From G963663775 sp963663775 (GTDB lineage Bacteria > Bacillota > Clostridia > Oscillospirales > Butyricicoccaceae), in NCBI GenBank assembly GCA_963663775.1, contig OY760624.1:186001-250000 (forward strand): a DNA stretch of 64,000 bases, given 5' to 3'. Position numbers and translations under genes: made by a program. Under the pieces are notes generated by a model. That model did no database searches. It saw nothing but the letters and a program-made list of their open reading frames with translations, and was not told the origin of the DNA. Shown piece after piece: positions 17,609 through 24,813 of the stretch. Position 1 is the stretch's first letter. Every line of letters starts with the position of its first letter.

Positions 17609-18291
17609 TTTCCGTTCCCTCCCAGCACATAACCCGCTCCGTATTTGGTGAGCAAAATCTGCGGTTTTTTCGGATCGGCTTCAATCTTCTGCCGCAGCCG
17701 TTTTATAGAGCTGTCGATATTCCTATCAAAGCCTTCATAGTCATAGCCATATGCCAGATTCATCAGCTGCTCTCTGGACAAGACTTGTCCAAGGTTGCAG
17801 AAGAGTGCATACAGCAATCGATATTCTGCCGTTGTAATCGGAATTTCTTCTTCACCCTTATAGAGCTTCATGCTTTTGGTGTGCAGCTGCAGATTCTCCA
17901 GTCGATATACCATCTCATCCGTATAATGATATGTTCGTTTTATCAGTGCTTGCACTCTTTTGACAAGTTCTTTCACACTGAAGGGTTTCACAACATAGTC
18001 ATCTGCACCAATGTCGAACCCCTTTAGTTTATCCAGCTCTTCTGCTCTGGCTGTGAGCATAATAACCGGCATTTCCGAGGTCTTTCGTATTTCACGCAGC
18101 ACGTCAAACCCATCAATGCCCGGCATCATGATGTCAAGAAGGGTGAGGTGAATTTGGTTGCTGCTAAGCAGACTCAGCGCTTCAAAACCATCCTTGGCAG
18201 CGAGGGTTATATACCCTTCTCTCTCCAGATATTTTGCAACAACGCTGCTGATTTCCTGCTGGTCCTCAACAATCAATATCGTATACCGCAT
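17605..18291 (-). CDS. OmpR/PhoB-family response regulator
   Basis: 228 residues. Receiver domain with the acidic pair in ILIVEDQQE, phospho-acceptor Asp in LTLLDIMMPGIDGF, Thr in VIMLTARAEE and Lys in DDYVVKPFS. The C-terminal winged helix (about 130-225) has ITTAEYRLLYALFCNLGQVL and VLSREQLMNLAYG; the recognition helix lies in NIDSSIKRLRQKIE. The ATG at 18291 with GAGGTG five bases upstream is preferred to GTG 18300. It sits between the SHOCT genes and its kinase. The tandem repeat upstream of the operon (18880-18901) is the obvious candidate binding site. Confidence 0.93.
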   Translation of the reverse strand: MRYTILIVEDQQEISSVVAKYLEREGYITLAAKDGFEALSLLSSNQIHLTLLDIMMPGIDGFDVLREIRKTSEMPVIMLTARAEELDKLKGFDIGADDYVVKPFSVKELVKRVQALIKRTYHYTDEMVYRLENLQLHTKSMKLYKGEEEIPITTAEYRLLYALFCNLGQVLSREQLMNLAYGYDYEGFDRNIDSSIKRLRQKIEADPKKPQILLTKYGAGYVLGGNGN

Positions 18292-18351
18292 TTTTATCAC
18301 CTCACCCTATTATACCTTGCACATGACGGCAGTACAACACCGACGAGGACT

Positions 18352-18627
18352 TTACTTATTATGCAGCACCTTTTTCATTTTAATATACTCTTCCTCTGAA
18401 ATTTCACCTTTTACAAAACGTTCATTCAGCAGCGATAGACTTTCAGAATCTCCTTGGGTCATCCGATTCCCATGTGCTTTTTTGACGAGCATGACAAGGA
18501 GCGCCATTACAAGCACGCCCACAAGCAATACTCCCGCCATCATAACCCATCCCATACCGCTTGACATATAGCCCAAACCTTCGTGAACGCAGTGCCCTAC
18601 GCCACTAATGCCTCTGTAGTACATCAT
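18352..18627 (-). CDS. Small membrane protein with SHOCT domain
   Basis: 91 residues. A short N-terminal part with Met, His and Cys (MMYYRGISGVGHCVHEGLGY) precedes one hydrophobic helix (about 29-50), then a charged linker and a C-terminal SHOCT motif (LLNERFVKGEISEEEYIKMK). SHOCT domains are short helical oligomerisation modules at the ends of bacterial membrane proteins. The start has AAGGAGGAAC upstream. It is the second gene of the operon with a two-component system and a similar small protein before it. Function unknown; a role in membrane or metal stress fits the context. Confidence 0.8.
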   Translation of the reverse strand: MMYYRGISGVGHCVHEGLGYMSSGMGWVMMAGVLLVGVLVMALLVMLVKKAHGNRMTQGDSESLSLLNERFVKGEISEEEYIKMKKVLHNK

Positions 18628-18654
18628 AATAGTTCCTCCTTCATAAACGAAACG

Positions 18655-18837
18655 TTAACTGCTTCTCAATGTACGCAGCATGCTTTGATACGTATCCTCG
18701 TCAATTTCTCCGCGAACGAATCTCACTTTTAAAAGTTCTTCTGCATCCTGACTTTTTGTTGCAGTCAGACTGGTTTTGTGGTCTGGCAATATGACAAAAT
18801 ATACGAATGCGATGAAGAGCAATACAGCAACCAACAT
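18655..18837 (-). CDS. Short single-pass SHOCT protein
   Basis: 60 residues: an N-terminal hydrophobic helix (MLVAVLLFIAFVYFVILP), a short linker, and a SHOCT motif (LLKVRFVRGEIDEDTYQSM) close to that of the next gene, suggesting duplication or co-assembly. AAGGAGG lies just upstream of the ATG. It is the first gene of the operon and follows the promoter/repeat region at 18868-18901 directly. Confidence 0.75.
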   Translation of the reverse strand: MLVAVLLFIAFVYFVILPDHKTSLTATKSQDAEELLKVRFVRGEIDEDTYQSMLRTLRSS

Positions 18838-18865
18838 TTTTTTCGCCTCCTTGTTTTGTTTCTGG

Positions 18866-18901
18866 TTATAGTATCATCCTGAATTATGGCTCAATTATGG
18901 C
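18866..18901 (-). promoter_or_regulatory. Promoter with tandem 11-bp repeat, likely response-regulator site
   Basis: On the minus strand GCCATAATTGA is followed directly by GCCATAATTCA (18901-18880), two copies in phase at 11 bp, the usual spacing for OmpR/PhoB-type regulators. The repeat covers the -35 position (TTGAGC, 18894-18889). The -10 is CTATAA (17-bp spacing) or TACTAT (15-bp). The first SHOCT gene begins about 30 bases downstream. Autoregulation by the operon's own regulator is inferred. Confidence 0.6.
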
Positions 18902-19007
18902 ATGCATTGGGTTGAGTCCATTGCGCTATTTTTTCTATCTTTGTGTATTTCAAAATGCCCTCTAAAAGATATGACGGCGTTCCTAGCAGTACTGAGCAGA
19001 CTCCAAT

Positions 19008-19049
19008 AAAAAAAGAATCTCCACAGTCCATACAGTCCGTGAAGATTCT
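19008..19049 (-). terminator. Terminator-like hairpin after the flavin-reductase remnant
   Basis: On the minus strand AGAATCTTCAC... pairs with ...GTGGAGATTCT (with G-U pairs), then T7. Confidence 0.65.
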
Positions 19050-19057
19050 TCTTCTCA

Positions 19058-19207
19058 TTATTTTGCGATAGTTTCGCCAGTTTTCAAGTAGGTGTAGTTC
19101 GGCATTTCAAACAAAACGGGTTTGAATGTTCCATAATCAATCTTATCCGCATCATTCAAAATTCCCTCTTCAGCATAGGTCTGTTTATTGTTCCGAATGC
19201 AATTCGT
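19058..19207 (-). pseudogene. C-terminal remnant of a flavin reductase-like protein
   Basis: An open frame of 49 codons without a start, closed upstream by a stop at 19208-19210. It reads AEEGILNDADKIDYGTFKPV then LFEMPNYTYLKTGETIAK. The pattern DKIDYGTFKP...NYTYLKTGE...IAK resembles the end of FMN-binding split-barrel flavin reductases (DKIDxxxLRPxIxxxxxYxxLGExxGK). It has a terminator-like hairpin right after it, so it is probably the tail of a once complete gene. Family assignment rests on a short segment. Confidence 0.45.
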
Positions 19208-19210
19208 CTA

Positions 19211-19426
19211 CCTAACCAAACTTAGAACCTGTATTCATAACGCCGAACAGATGCCCCTTAACCGTTCCTTGCTGTCTCGTATAGTCATCATAAACCCTAA
19301 ACCCAACCCCATGTCAAGAGAGAAAAGGAAACCATCCTTAGCACCTGTATGCATAAATCTATCCTTGCTCTGATGCAGCATTGCGTATATGCCGTTGTAT
19401 CCTGTTTCTGTCGTATTCTTTGCATG
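19211..19426. other. Degenerate intergenic stretch with an imperfect direct repeat
   Basis: Two copies of CTTAG(A/C)ACCTGTAT(T/G)CATAA, 18 of 20 bases equal, start near 19220 and 19337. No supported gene; a minus-strand frame between them lacks a ribosome binding site. With the neighbouring remnant this suggests a decayed insertion. Confidence 0.35.
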
Positions 19427-19451
19427 AAAAAAGAGGGTATCCCCCTCTTTT
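19427..19451 (-). terminator. Terminator after the fumarase beta-type gene
   Basis: On the minus strand AAAGAGGG-GGAT-ACCCTCTTTTTT, 26 bases past the stop codon. Confidence 0.8.
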
Positions 19452-19476
19452 CAACTGAATACGGTTATATTCGTTT

Positions 19477-20031
19477 TTATACGGCTCTCCACGCCTGCAT
19501 ACCGCTTTCATACAGATTGCCGCCAACGCAATCCATCGATACAATCGCAGGGAATTTTTCCACGGTTAATTTTTTCACGGATTCACAGCCCAATTCATCA
19601 TACGCCACCACTTCCAGTGCTTTCACTGCTCCTGCAATCAAGGCGCCTGCTCCGCCAATTGCCACCATATACACTGCACCATTGCGTGCCATGGCGTCAG
19701 CTACGCCTGCATTGCGTCCGCCTTTGCCAATCATACATTTCAGCCCTGCATCCAGCAGCTTTGGCGCAAATGGGTCCATGCGTCCGGAGGTCGTCGGTCC
19801 TACAGAACCAATCACATCTCCCGGCTTTGCCGGCGTCGGACCTGCATAATAAATGGTGGCTCCCTGCAAATCAAACGGAAGCGGCTCACCCGCTTCCATC
19901 GCCGCCACGATTTTCTTGTGCGCAGCATCTCGTGCGGTAAAAATCGTGCCCGTCAGCGAAACGGTATCGCCTGCACGCAAAAGATGTGCCTTTTCTGCCA
20001 GCTCATCGGTTGTAAATTCATACTGTGCCAT
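19477..20031 (-). CDS. Fe-S hydro-lyase beta subunit (fumarase/tartrate dehydratase C-terminal type)
   Basis: 184 residues. It matches the beta/C-terminal subunit of two-subunit class I fumarate hydratase and L-tartrate dehydratase: SLTGTIFTARDAAHKK, YYAGPTPAKPGDVIGSVGPT, TTSGRMDPF and MIGKGG are family signatures. The active enzyme needs the alpha subunit with the 4Fe-4S cluster, and alpha normally lies directly upstream. Here the upstream neighbour is a coiled-coil protein, so the alpha gene must be elsewhere or missing. The start at 20031 has AGGAGA eight bases upstream and overlaps the end of the neighbouring gene by 14 bases. Substrate (fumarate or another hydroxy acid) is unresolved. 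Confidence 0.85.
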   Translation of the reverse strand: MAQYEFTTDELAEKAHLLRAGDTVSLTGTIFTARDAAHKKIVAAMEAGEPLPFDLQGATIYYAGPTPAKPGDVIGSVGPTTSGRMDPFAPKLLDAGLKCMIGKGGRNAGVADAMARNGAVYMVAIGGAGALIAGAVKALEVVAYDELGCESVKKLTVEKFPAIVSMDCVGGNLYESGMQAWRAV

Positions 20032-20803
20032 TGCTGTATTCTCCTTCATCGATGGTCATGCCTGTGATGTCTTCCTGCATCATGCCCAATACATCCTGCA
20101 TGGTCGGCTGTTCTTCCGCTTCTGCTCCCTCTGTTTTTCCCACAACCATTTGCTCCAACAGATGCGTGGTTTCGTCCATTCGATGCAGCAGCTCATTTGC
20201 CATCTGTCCATGTTCAACTGCCGCTGCTGCAAACGCATTGGTGCTGTCTTTCCATCGCAAACTGATTTTTTGCATCGCTTGTTTGGTGGCATCAATGAGA
20301 AGCACCGCCTGCGAGCGTGTCGTTTCAACTTCTTCATGCGCCTGCTTTTGCTGCAGTTCGATGCGGTGCATGGCTTCCAATTCCATCTCCGCCAGATGCT
20401 TTTTATCCAAATTATATTGCTCTACCGCCGCTGACAATGCCGCCACACGCTCCGTTAGCACGGCATCCCGCTCTTCCAGCTTGCGGATACGCTCCTGTGC
20501 CATTTGCAAACTCGCCATGTCCGACTGGGACTTGGCACGAGATTTCACGGTTTCCTCCCGCATGCGCTCAGCATCTAAGGTCAATTCTCCCATGCGCTCC
20601 AAAAGCTCTGCGTTTTTTTCTTTCAGCGCGATGTTTTCAGCCGACAACGCATCATTTTCCAGCATCGTCTGGTTGCGTGCCACCTGCAATGCTTCCTGCT
20701 GCTGTCTTGTTTCCTGTGCTGATTTTTCAATGTAACGCAAGACATCTTCACGGCAAAAACCGCCTACCAAAGCCGTTTTAAATTCACTGCTTCCTTCTTG
20801 CAT
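20018..20803 (-). CDS. DivIVA-like coiled-coil protein
   Basis: 261 residues. The N-terminus FKTALVGGFCREDVLRYIEK is like the short lipid-binding segment of DivIVA/GpsB-type proteins in Clostridia. The rest is a long coiled coil (about 25-165, rich in Glu, Ala, Gln, Leu), a Lys/Arg patch, a second helical region and an acidic tail (EEQPTMQDVLGMMQEDITGM). ATG 20803 follows GGGGGAAG at proper spacing. Likely role in cell-pole or septum organisation by family resemblance. It precedes and overlaps the fumarase beta-type gene. Confidence 0.7.
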   Translation of the reverse strand: MQEGSSEFKTALVGGFCREDVLRYIEKSAQETRQQQEALQVARNQTMLENDALSAENIALKEKNAELLERMGELTLDAERMREETVKSRAKSQSDMASLQMAQERIRKLEERDAVLTERVAALSAAVEQYNLDKKHLAEMELEAMHRIELQQKQAHEEVETTRSQAVLLIDATKQAMQKISLRWKDSTNAFAAAAVEHGQMANELLHRMDETTHLLEQMVVGKTEGAEAEEQPTMQDVLGMMQEDITGMTIDEGEYSNGTV

Positions 20804-20934
20804 GATACTTCCCCCGTCCTGCGACTGATTCATATATATTTTTGATTATAGCAATTCTTCGAGAAAAATACAACAAAAACAATGTCAACTATCGCTTTTT
20901 TTCAAATGTTGCACAGACAGAGCCTACTTACGCC

Positions 20935-20963
20935 TTGCAATTGGACTATAAAAGTGTTACTAT
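20935..20963 (+). promoter_or_regulatory. Promoter of ilvA
   Basis: TTGCAA (20935-20940), 17-base spacer, TACTAT (20958-20963); start codon 36 bases downstream. Confidence 0.65.
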
Positions 20964-20998
20964 ATCCATAATATGATATATGTTTAAAGGAGTTTATT

Positions 20999-22210
20999 AT
21001 GCTGACCGTAAAAGATTTTGAAGCTGCCTCCCATCGGCTCAAATCCGTTATTCACAGCATTCCACTGAGCACCTCCCATACCTTTTCGGAGATGACCGGT
21101 GCGGATGTCTATTTAAAATGTGAAAACCAACAAAAAACCGGCTCATTCAAAGTGCGTGGTGCTTACAATAAAATTATGAAGCGATATGAAGAAGGCGGCT
21201 TAACCTCTGTCATCGCCTCTTCTGCAGGAAATCACGCACAAGGGGTTGCCTTTGCCGCCACGTCTATCGGCGTAAAATCCACCATCGTTATGCCGCGTAC
21301 CACACCGATTGCAAAGGTTGCTGCCACGCAGGGCTATGGCGCCGAGGTGGTGCTGGCAGGTGCTATTTATGACGAAGCGTTTGCACGTGCCTGCGAAATC
21401 ATGGAAGAAACCGGTGCCGAATTCATCCATCCGTTTGATGATGATGATGTCATGGCAGGGCAAGGCACGATTGCGCTGGAAATTTTGAGTGACCTGCCCG
21501 GTGTGGATGTTGTCTTTGTGCCGGCAGGCGGCGGCGGCTTGATTTCGGGTGTTGCAGCTTGTTTGAAGCAAATCAACCCACGCATTCAGGTCATTGGCGT
21601 ACAGGCGGCAGGTGCACCGGCAATTGCAAACGCTTTCCACAATGACCATGCAATGCCCTGTGAAAATGTGCATACCATTGCAGACGGCATCGCCGTAAAA
21701 ACCCCCGGTTCCAAGACAATGGACTATATCAACCAATATGTGGACCGCATGGTGACCGTATCCGATGCTGAAATCGCTTCCACCATCCTGCTGCTGCTCG
21801 AGCGCACCAAGCAGGTTGTCGAACCCGCAGGAGCGGCAGCACTTGCAGCCATGCTTTCCGGCGTAGTGGATATTCGGGGCAAAAAAGCTGTTTGTATCCT
21901 TTCCGGCGGTAATATTGATGTTTCTTTCATCCATAAAGTTGTGGAAAAAGGCTTAGTCACGCGTGGCCGCCATATGAAATTCTCCACCATCATGCCGGAT
22001 GTTCCCGGCAGCCTTGCTCGTTTCGCCGAAATCGTGGCAGAAGCAAACGCAAATGTAATCGTCTTTCAGCATGACCGTGTGCAGGCAGATTTGGATATTG
22101 GGGAAGCGATTGTGCAGGTTGTTTGCGAAGTCGGTGGAAAAGAGCATGGGCAGCGTCTGCTTGCCGCTTTGACGGAAGCCGGCTATACCATTATGGCGCC
22201 TCCTTTTTAA
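20999..22210 (+). CDS. ilvA: Threonine ammonia-lyase
   Basis: 403 residues: PLP-dependent conversion of L-threonine to 2-oxobutanoate and ammonia, for isoleucine synthesis or threonine catabolism. The PLP Lys is in KTGSFKVRGAYNK, substrate loop SSAGNHAQGVAFAA, and the phosphate-binding Gly loop PAGGGGLISGVAA. The PLP domain ends near 320, followed by a single ACT-like regulatory domain (FSTIMPDVPGSLARFAEIV). The single ACT and length match the short TdcB/IlvA forms of Clostridia. Start with AAAGGAG seven bases upstream. Followed after 25 bases by an Rrf2 regulator, probably co-transcribed. Confidence 0.95.
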   Translation: MLTVKDFEAASHRLKSVIHSIPLSTSHTFSEMTGADVYLKCENQQKTGSFKVRGAYNKIMKRYEEGGLTSVIASSAGNHAQGVAFAATSIGVKSTIVMPRTTPIAKVAATQGYGAEVVLAGAIYDEAFARACEIMEETGAEFIHPFDDDDVMAGQGTIALEILSDLPGVDVVFVPAGGGGLISGVAACLKQINPRIQVIGVQAAGAPAIANAFHNDHAMPCENVHTIADGIAVKTPGSKTMDYINQYVDRMVTVSDAEIASTILLLLERTKQVVEPAGAAALAAMLSGVVDIRGKKAVCILSGGNIDVSFIHKVVEKGLVTRGRHMKFSTIMPDVPGSLARFAEIVAEANANVIVFQHDRVQADLDIGEAIVQVVCEVGGKEHGQRLLAALTEAGYTIMAPPF

Positions 22211-22235
22211 TTGATGCGCAGAACGAAGGTGCACT

Positions 22236-22673
22236 ATGAAAATTTCAACCAAAGGACGATATGCATTGCGGCTGATGCTGGATTTGGCGGTGCATGATAC
22301 CGGAAAAGTGATTTCCCTAAGAGAAATTGCCATTCGGCAAGGCATTTCAGACAAATATTTGGAGCAAATCATCTCTATGCTGACACGTGCTGGCTATCTG
22401 GTATCCACACGAGGGGCACACGGCGGCTACCGCCTTGCCTATGCGCCGCAAGACTACACGGTGGGCATGATTTTGCGGCTGACAGAAGGCAACCTCGCAC
22501 CCGTGGCATGTCTGGAGCAGGATGCAAAGCCCTGCGACCGCACAGAAACCTGTGCCTCCCTTTATGTGTGGAGAAAACTGGACGAGGCAATCTCCAGTGT
22601 CGTGGACAAAATCACCTTGGATGACCTTGCCGAAATCCAACGCACACAAGACGGAAACAATTACAGCATATAA
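22236..22673 (+). CDS. Rrf2-family transcriptional regulator
   Basis: 145 residues. MKISTKGRYALRLMLDLAVH is the classic Rrf2 start; the winged helix covers VISLREIAIRQGISDKYLEQ and LVSTRGAHGGYRLA. Three Cys in ACLEQDAKPCDRTETCASL have the IscR-like C-x(7)-C-x(5)-C type spacing, so a 2Fe-2S cluster is likely. It may control Fe-S or cysteine metabolism. It follows ilvA on the same strand; as threonine ammonia-lyase is not Fe-S dependent here, the link may be only positional. Confidence 0.9.
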   Translation: MKISTKGRYALRLMLDLAVHDTGKVISLREIAIRQGISDKYLEQIISMLTRAGYLVSTRGAHGGYRLAYAPQDYTVGMILRLTEGNLAPVACLEQDAKPCDRTETCASLYVWRKLDEAISSVVDKITLDDLAEIQRTQDGNNYSI

Positions 22674-22681
22674 AAAGCAAC

Positions 22682-22716
22682 AAAAAAAGCACGCAAACAT
22701 GTTTGCGTGCTTTTTT
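22682..22716 (+). terminator. Terminator after the Rrf2 gene
   Basis: AAAAAAAGCACGCAAACATG pairs with the following GTTTGCGTGCTTTTTT; perfect stem, T6. Confidence 0.9.
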
Positions 22717-22749
22717 CTATTTTTACCTGATAAAATACGCATCAATAGC

Positions 22750-22779
22750 AAAAAAGCAAGGAAAATTCCTTGCTTTTTT
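22750..22779. terminator. Second bidirectional terminator hairpin
   Basis: AAAAAAGCAAGGAA-AA-TTCCTTGCTTTTTT. It may stop transcription from either side; the 208 bases from here to the protease gene hold nothing recognisable. Confidence 0.75.
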
Positions 22780-22987
22780 ACATTGGGATAGGGATATATA
22801 GATGTAGATGTGGGCAAATAAAATAAATAAAAGCGTTCTCTTAGGCAGCTGTTCACTACCCTTTGCTTTTTTTATTATTATACAAGTACTATGTGTCGAA
22901 ACTGTGTATATCTGGGGTATATTCCTAAATTTTTATGGTTAAAAACGCACGTTGATGCCGTCCTTCTCCCATTCATTTTAGCACCCA

Positions 22988-24763
22988 TCAAGCCGCTGTT
23001 AATGTAACAGGCTTAACGGTTTCATGCCCTTGCAGGTCAACTGCATAGAAGGTATAGGTGCCGCTGTGCGTGATGCGAAACAACGTATACCCTTGGCTGT
23101 TGAGCGAAAAGGTTTTGCCTGCGCCTGTGGTGAAACTATTCGCACCGTAATTTCCGGAAGCATATGCCACCCGCAGCAAATCGCCGTCTGCATCGCTGAC
23201 GCTGACCTTCAGAAGCGATTCTCCATTTTTCGTGATAATTTCCGTTGTAATCACCGGTGTATTTCCGGATGTCACCACCGTTGTGGTGTCTGCATTGTTC
23301 CATGCTGCATCCGACAATGTATCCGTGTCATAGGCAATTGCCGCACCCAAATCCAGCATGCCGCCTGTGGCCACAACGCCTTGCAGCACATCCAGCGGTT
23401 TGGTGGTTTGCAGCAGCAATTCCTTGGTTTGCGGCAGTGTGAGGTCTGCATCATAAGAATAGAGCAGTGCCGCTGCTGCGGTCACCATAGGCGCCGCCAT
23501 GGAAGTGCCCGTCATATAGCTGTATGTATCCTGTGTTGTGGTGCTGAGAATATACGTTCCAGGTGCTGCCAAATCCACTGCGGTTTTGCCATAGTTAGAG
23601 CTGTAATGCAGTGTACCGTCATAGTTGAGGTTCGCAACCGCAATGAGGTTGTCCAAATCATACGCCGCCGGATAAATCGGGGAAGTATCAATGTCCATTC
23701 CTGTGCCAGAGGTATCGCTCCCGTTGCCTGCCGCAATGACAAACAGCAGATTGGCGTCTGCCATCGCCTGATACATCGCCTGGTCATTGGAGGAAGAGCC
23801 CAAACTCAAATTGACGATGTCTGCCCCATTCGCCTGTGCATACTGAATCGCCGAAATGACCGAATCCGTCGTTCCCGAACCATCCGAACCACCCAACACC
23901 TTGAGCACCATAATTTTCACATGATTCCCCGGAATGATGCCTGCAATGCCTGTGCCATTGTCTGCGGCGGCAACCATCGTGCCTGCACAATGCGTTCCGT
24001 GGTCATCTTCCTCGCCCACATAGATTTTGTTGCTGCTATTATAAAAATTCCAGCCATACACATCATCAATATAGCCGTTTCCATCGTCATCCACGCCATT
24101 GCCTGCTATTTCATCTGTGTTTGTCCAGATGGCATCGCTGAGCTCGGTGTTGGTATAATCCACACCGGTATCAATCAGCGCAATAATGGTGTCCCGATTG
24201 CCGTCACCATAGACATCCCAAGCCTGCTGTGCATTGATGTCAATGCCGCTGACCGCCGAAGCGGAAGTCGATGCCGCAGTGACGGACATGCCATGCCCTC
24301 TGCCGCCCGGCATAGGCGTATGCCACTGTCCCGGCTGTGTGGGCTGTTCAAACGGATTTTCATAAACGGGATATTGTCTATTGCTTTGCTGCGGGCTGAA
24401 GCTCCCATCATTCTCAAGTGCCCACTGCTGGTCTGCCAGTGCATCATCCACGCTAAGCGCCGCATTGCTGTATTCATAATTGGGCTGCACAATCAACACA
24501 TTGCTGTCTGTTTGCAGTGCTGCCAGTCCGTCTTCCAACGCCGCTGCAGTGGCATAGTGTAGCACTTGCGTGGAATGGTCCCGATACATCACCAACGCTT
24601 CTAGCGTTTCATAGTCTGCTAAATTGGTATCCACCACACCTGTGACCGCAAGACTTTGCACGGTGCTGTCCACGGCAGCCCCCGTGCTCCATCCACCCAA
24701 AAGCGGCAGACACAGAGTTGTACTGAGCAGCACCGCACCCCATTTTTGCAAGGTTTTCTTCAT
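22988..24763 (-). CDS. Secreted subtilisin-type (S8) serine protease
   Basis: 591 residues. Signal peptide 1-30 (MKKTLQKWGAVLLSTTLCLP, then a small-residue cleavage region). A propeptide-like segment follows to about 115 (NVLIVQPNYEY is like the end of I9 inhibitors), then a low-complexity linker. The S8 domain spans about 170-460: Asp198 in ALIDTGVDY, His255 in DDHGTHCAGT, oxyanion Asn347 in IAAGNGSD and Ser421 in TGTSMAAPM. A Ca-binding-like loop (NGVDDDGNGYIDD) precedes His. A C-terminal Ig-like domain follows. ATG 24763 is chosen over 24790 because it begins the signal peptide and has AAAGGACGAG upstream. Third gene after the response regulator and kinase, gap 50 bases. Confidence 0.92.
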   Translation of the reverse strand: MKKTLQKWGAVLLSTTLCLPLLGGWSTGAAVDSTVQSLAVTGVVDTNLADYETLEALVMYRDHSTQVLHYATAAALEDGLAALQTDSNVLIVQPNYEYSNAALSVDDALADQQWALENDGSFSPQQSNRQYPVYENPFEQPTQPGQWHTPMPGGRGHGMSVTAASTSASAVSGIDINAQQAWDVYGDGNRDTIIALIDTGVDYTNTELSDAIWTNTDEIAGNGVDDDGNGYIDDVYGWNFYNSSNKIYVGEEDDHGTHCAGTMVAAADNGTGIAGIIPGNHVKIMVLKVLGGSDGSGTTDSVISAIQYAQANGADIVNLSLGSSSNDQAMYQAMADANLLFVIAAGNGSDTSGTGMDIDTSPIYPAAYDLDNLIAVANLNYDGTLHYSSNYGKTAVDLAAPGTYILSTTTQDTYSYMTGTSMAAPMVTAAAALLYSYDADLTLPQTKELLLQTTKPLDVLQGVVATGGMLDLGAAIAYDTDTLSDAAWNNADTTTVVTSGNTPVITTEIITKNGESLLKVSVSDADGDLLRVAYASGNYGANSFTTGAGKTFSLNSQGYTLFRITHSGTYTFYAVDLQGHETVKPVTLTAA

Positions 24764-24813
24764 CACTAACTCGTCCTTTCCCTCATTCACCCTATTTGCG
24801 GCAATTGCGCAGG

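Noticed and set aside
20018..20031. Frameshifted single gene from the overlap of the DivIVA-like and fumarase beta-type genes
   Set aside because: The fumarase gene has its own SD eight bases from the ATG and the two proteins belong to unrelated families.
22682..22779. Two nearby hairpins read as a CRISPR-like or REP element
   Set aside because: Different sequences, each with a T run; simple terminators of the Rrf2 gene and the region behind it.
23024..24562. 512-codon plus-strand frame opposite the subtilisin gene
   Set aside because: Cys/Ile/His-rich composition typical of antisense translation; the S8 protease with intact triad is the real gene.
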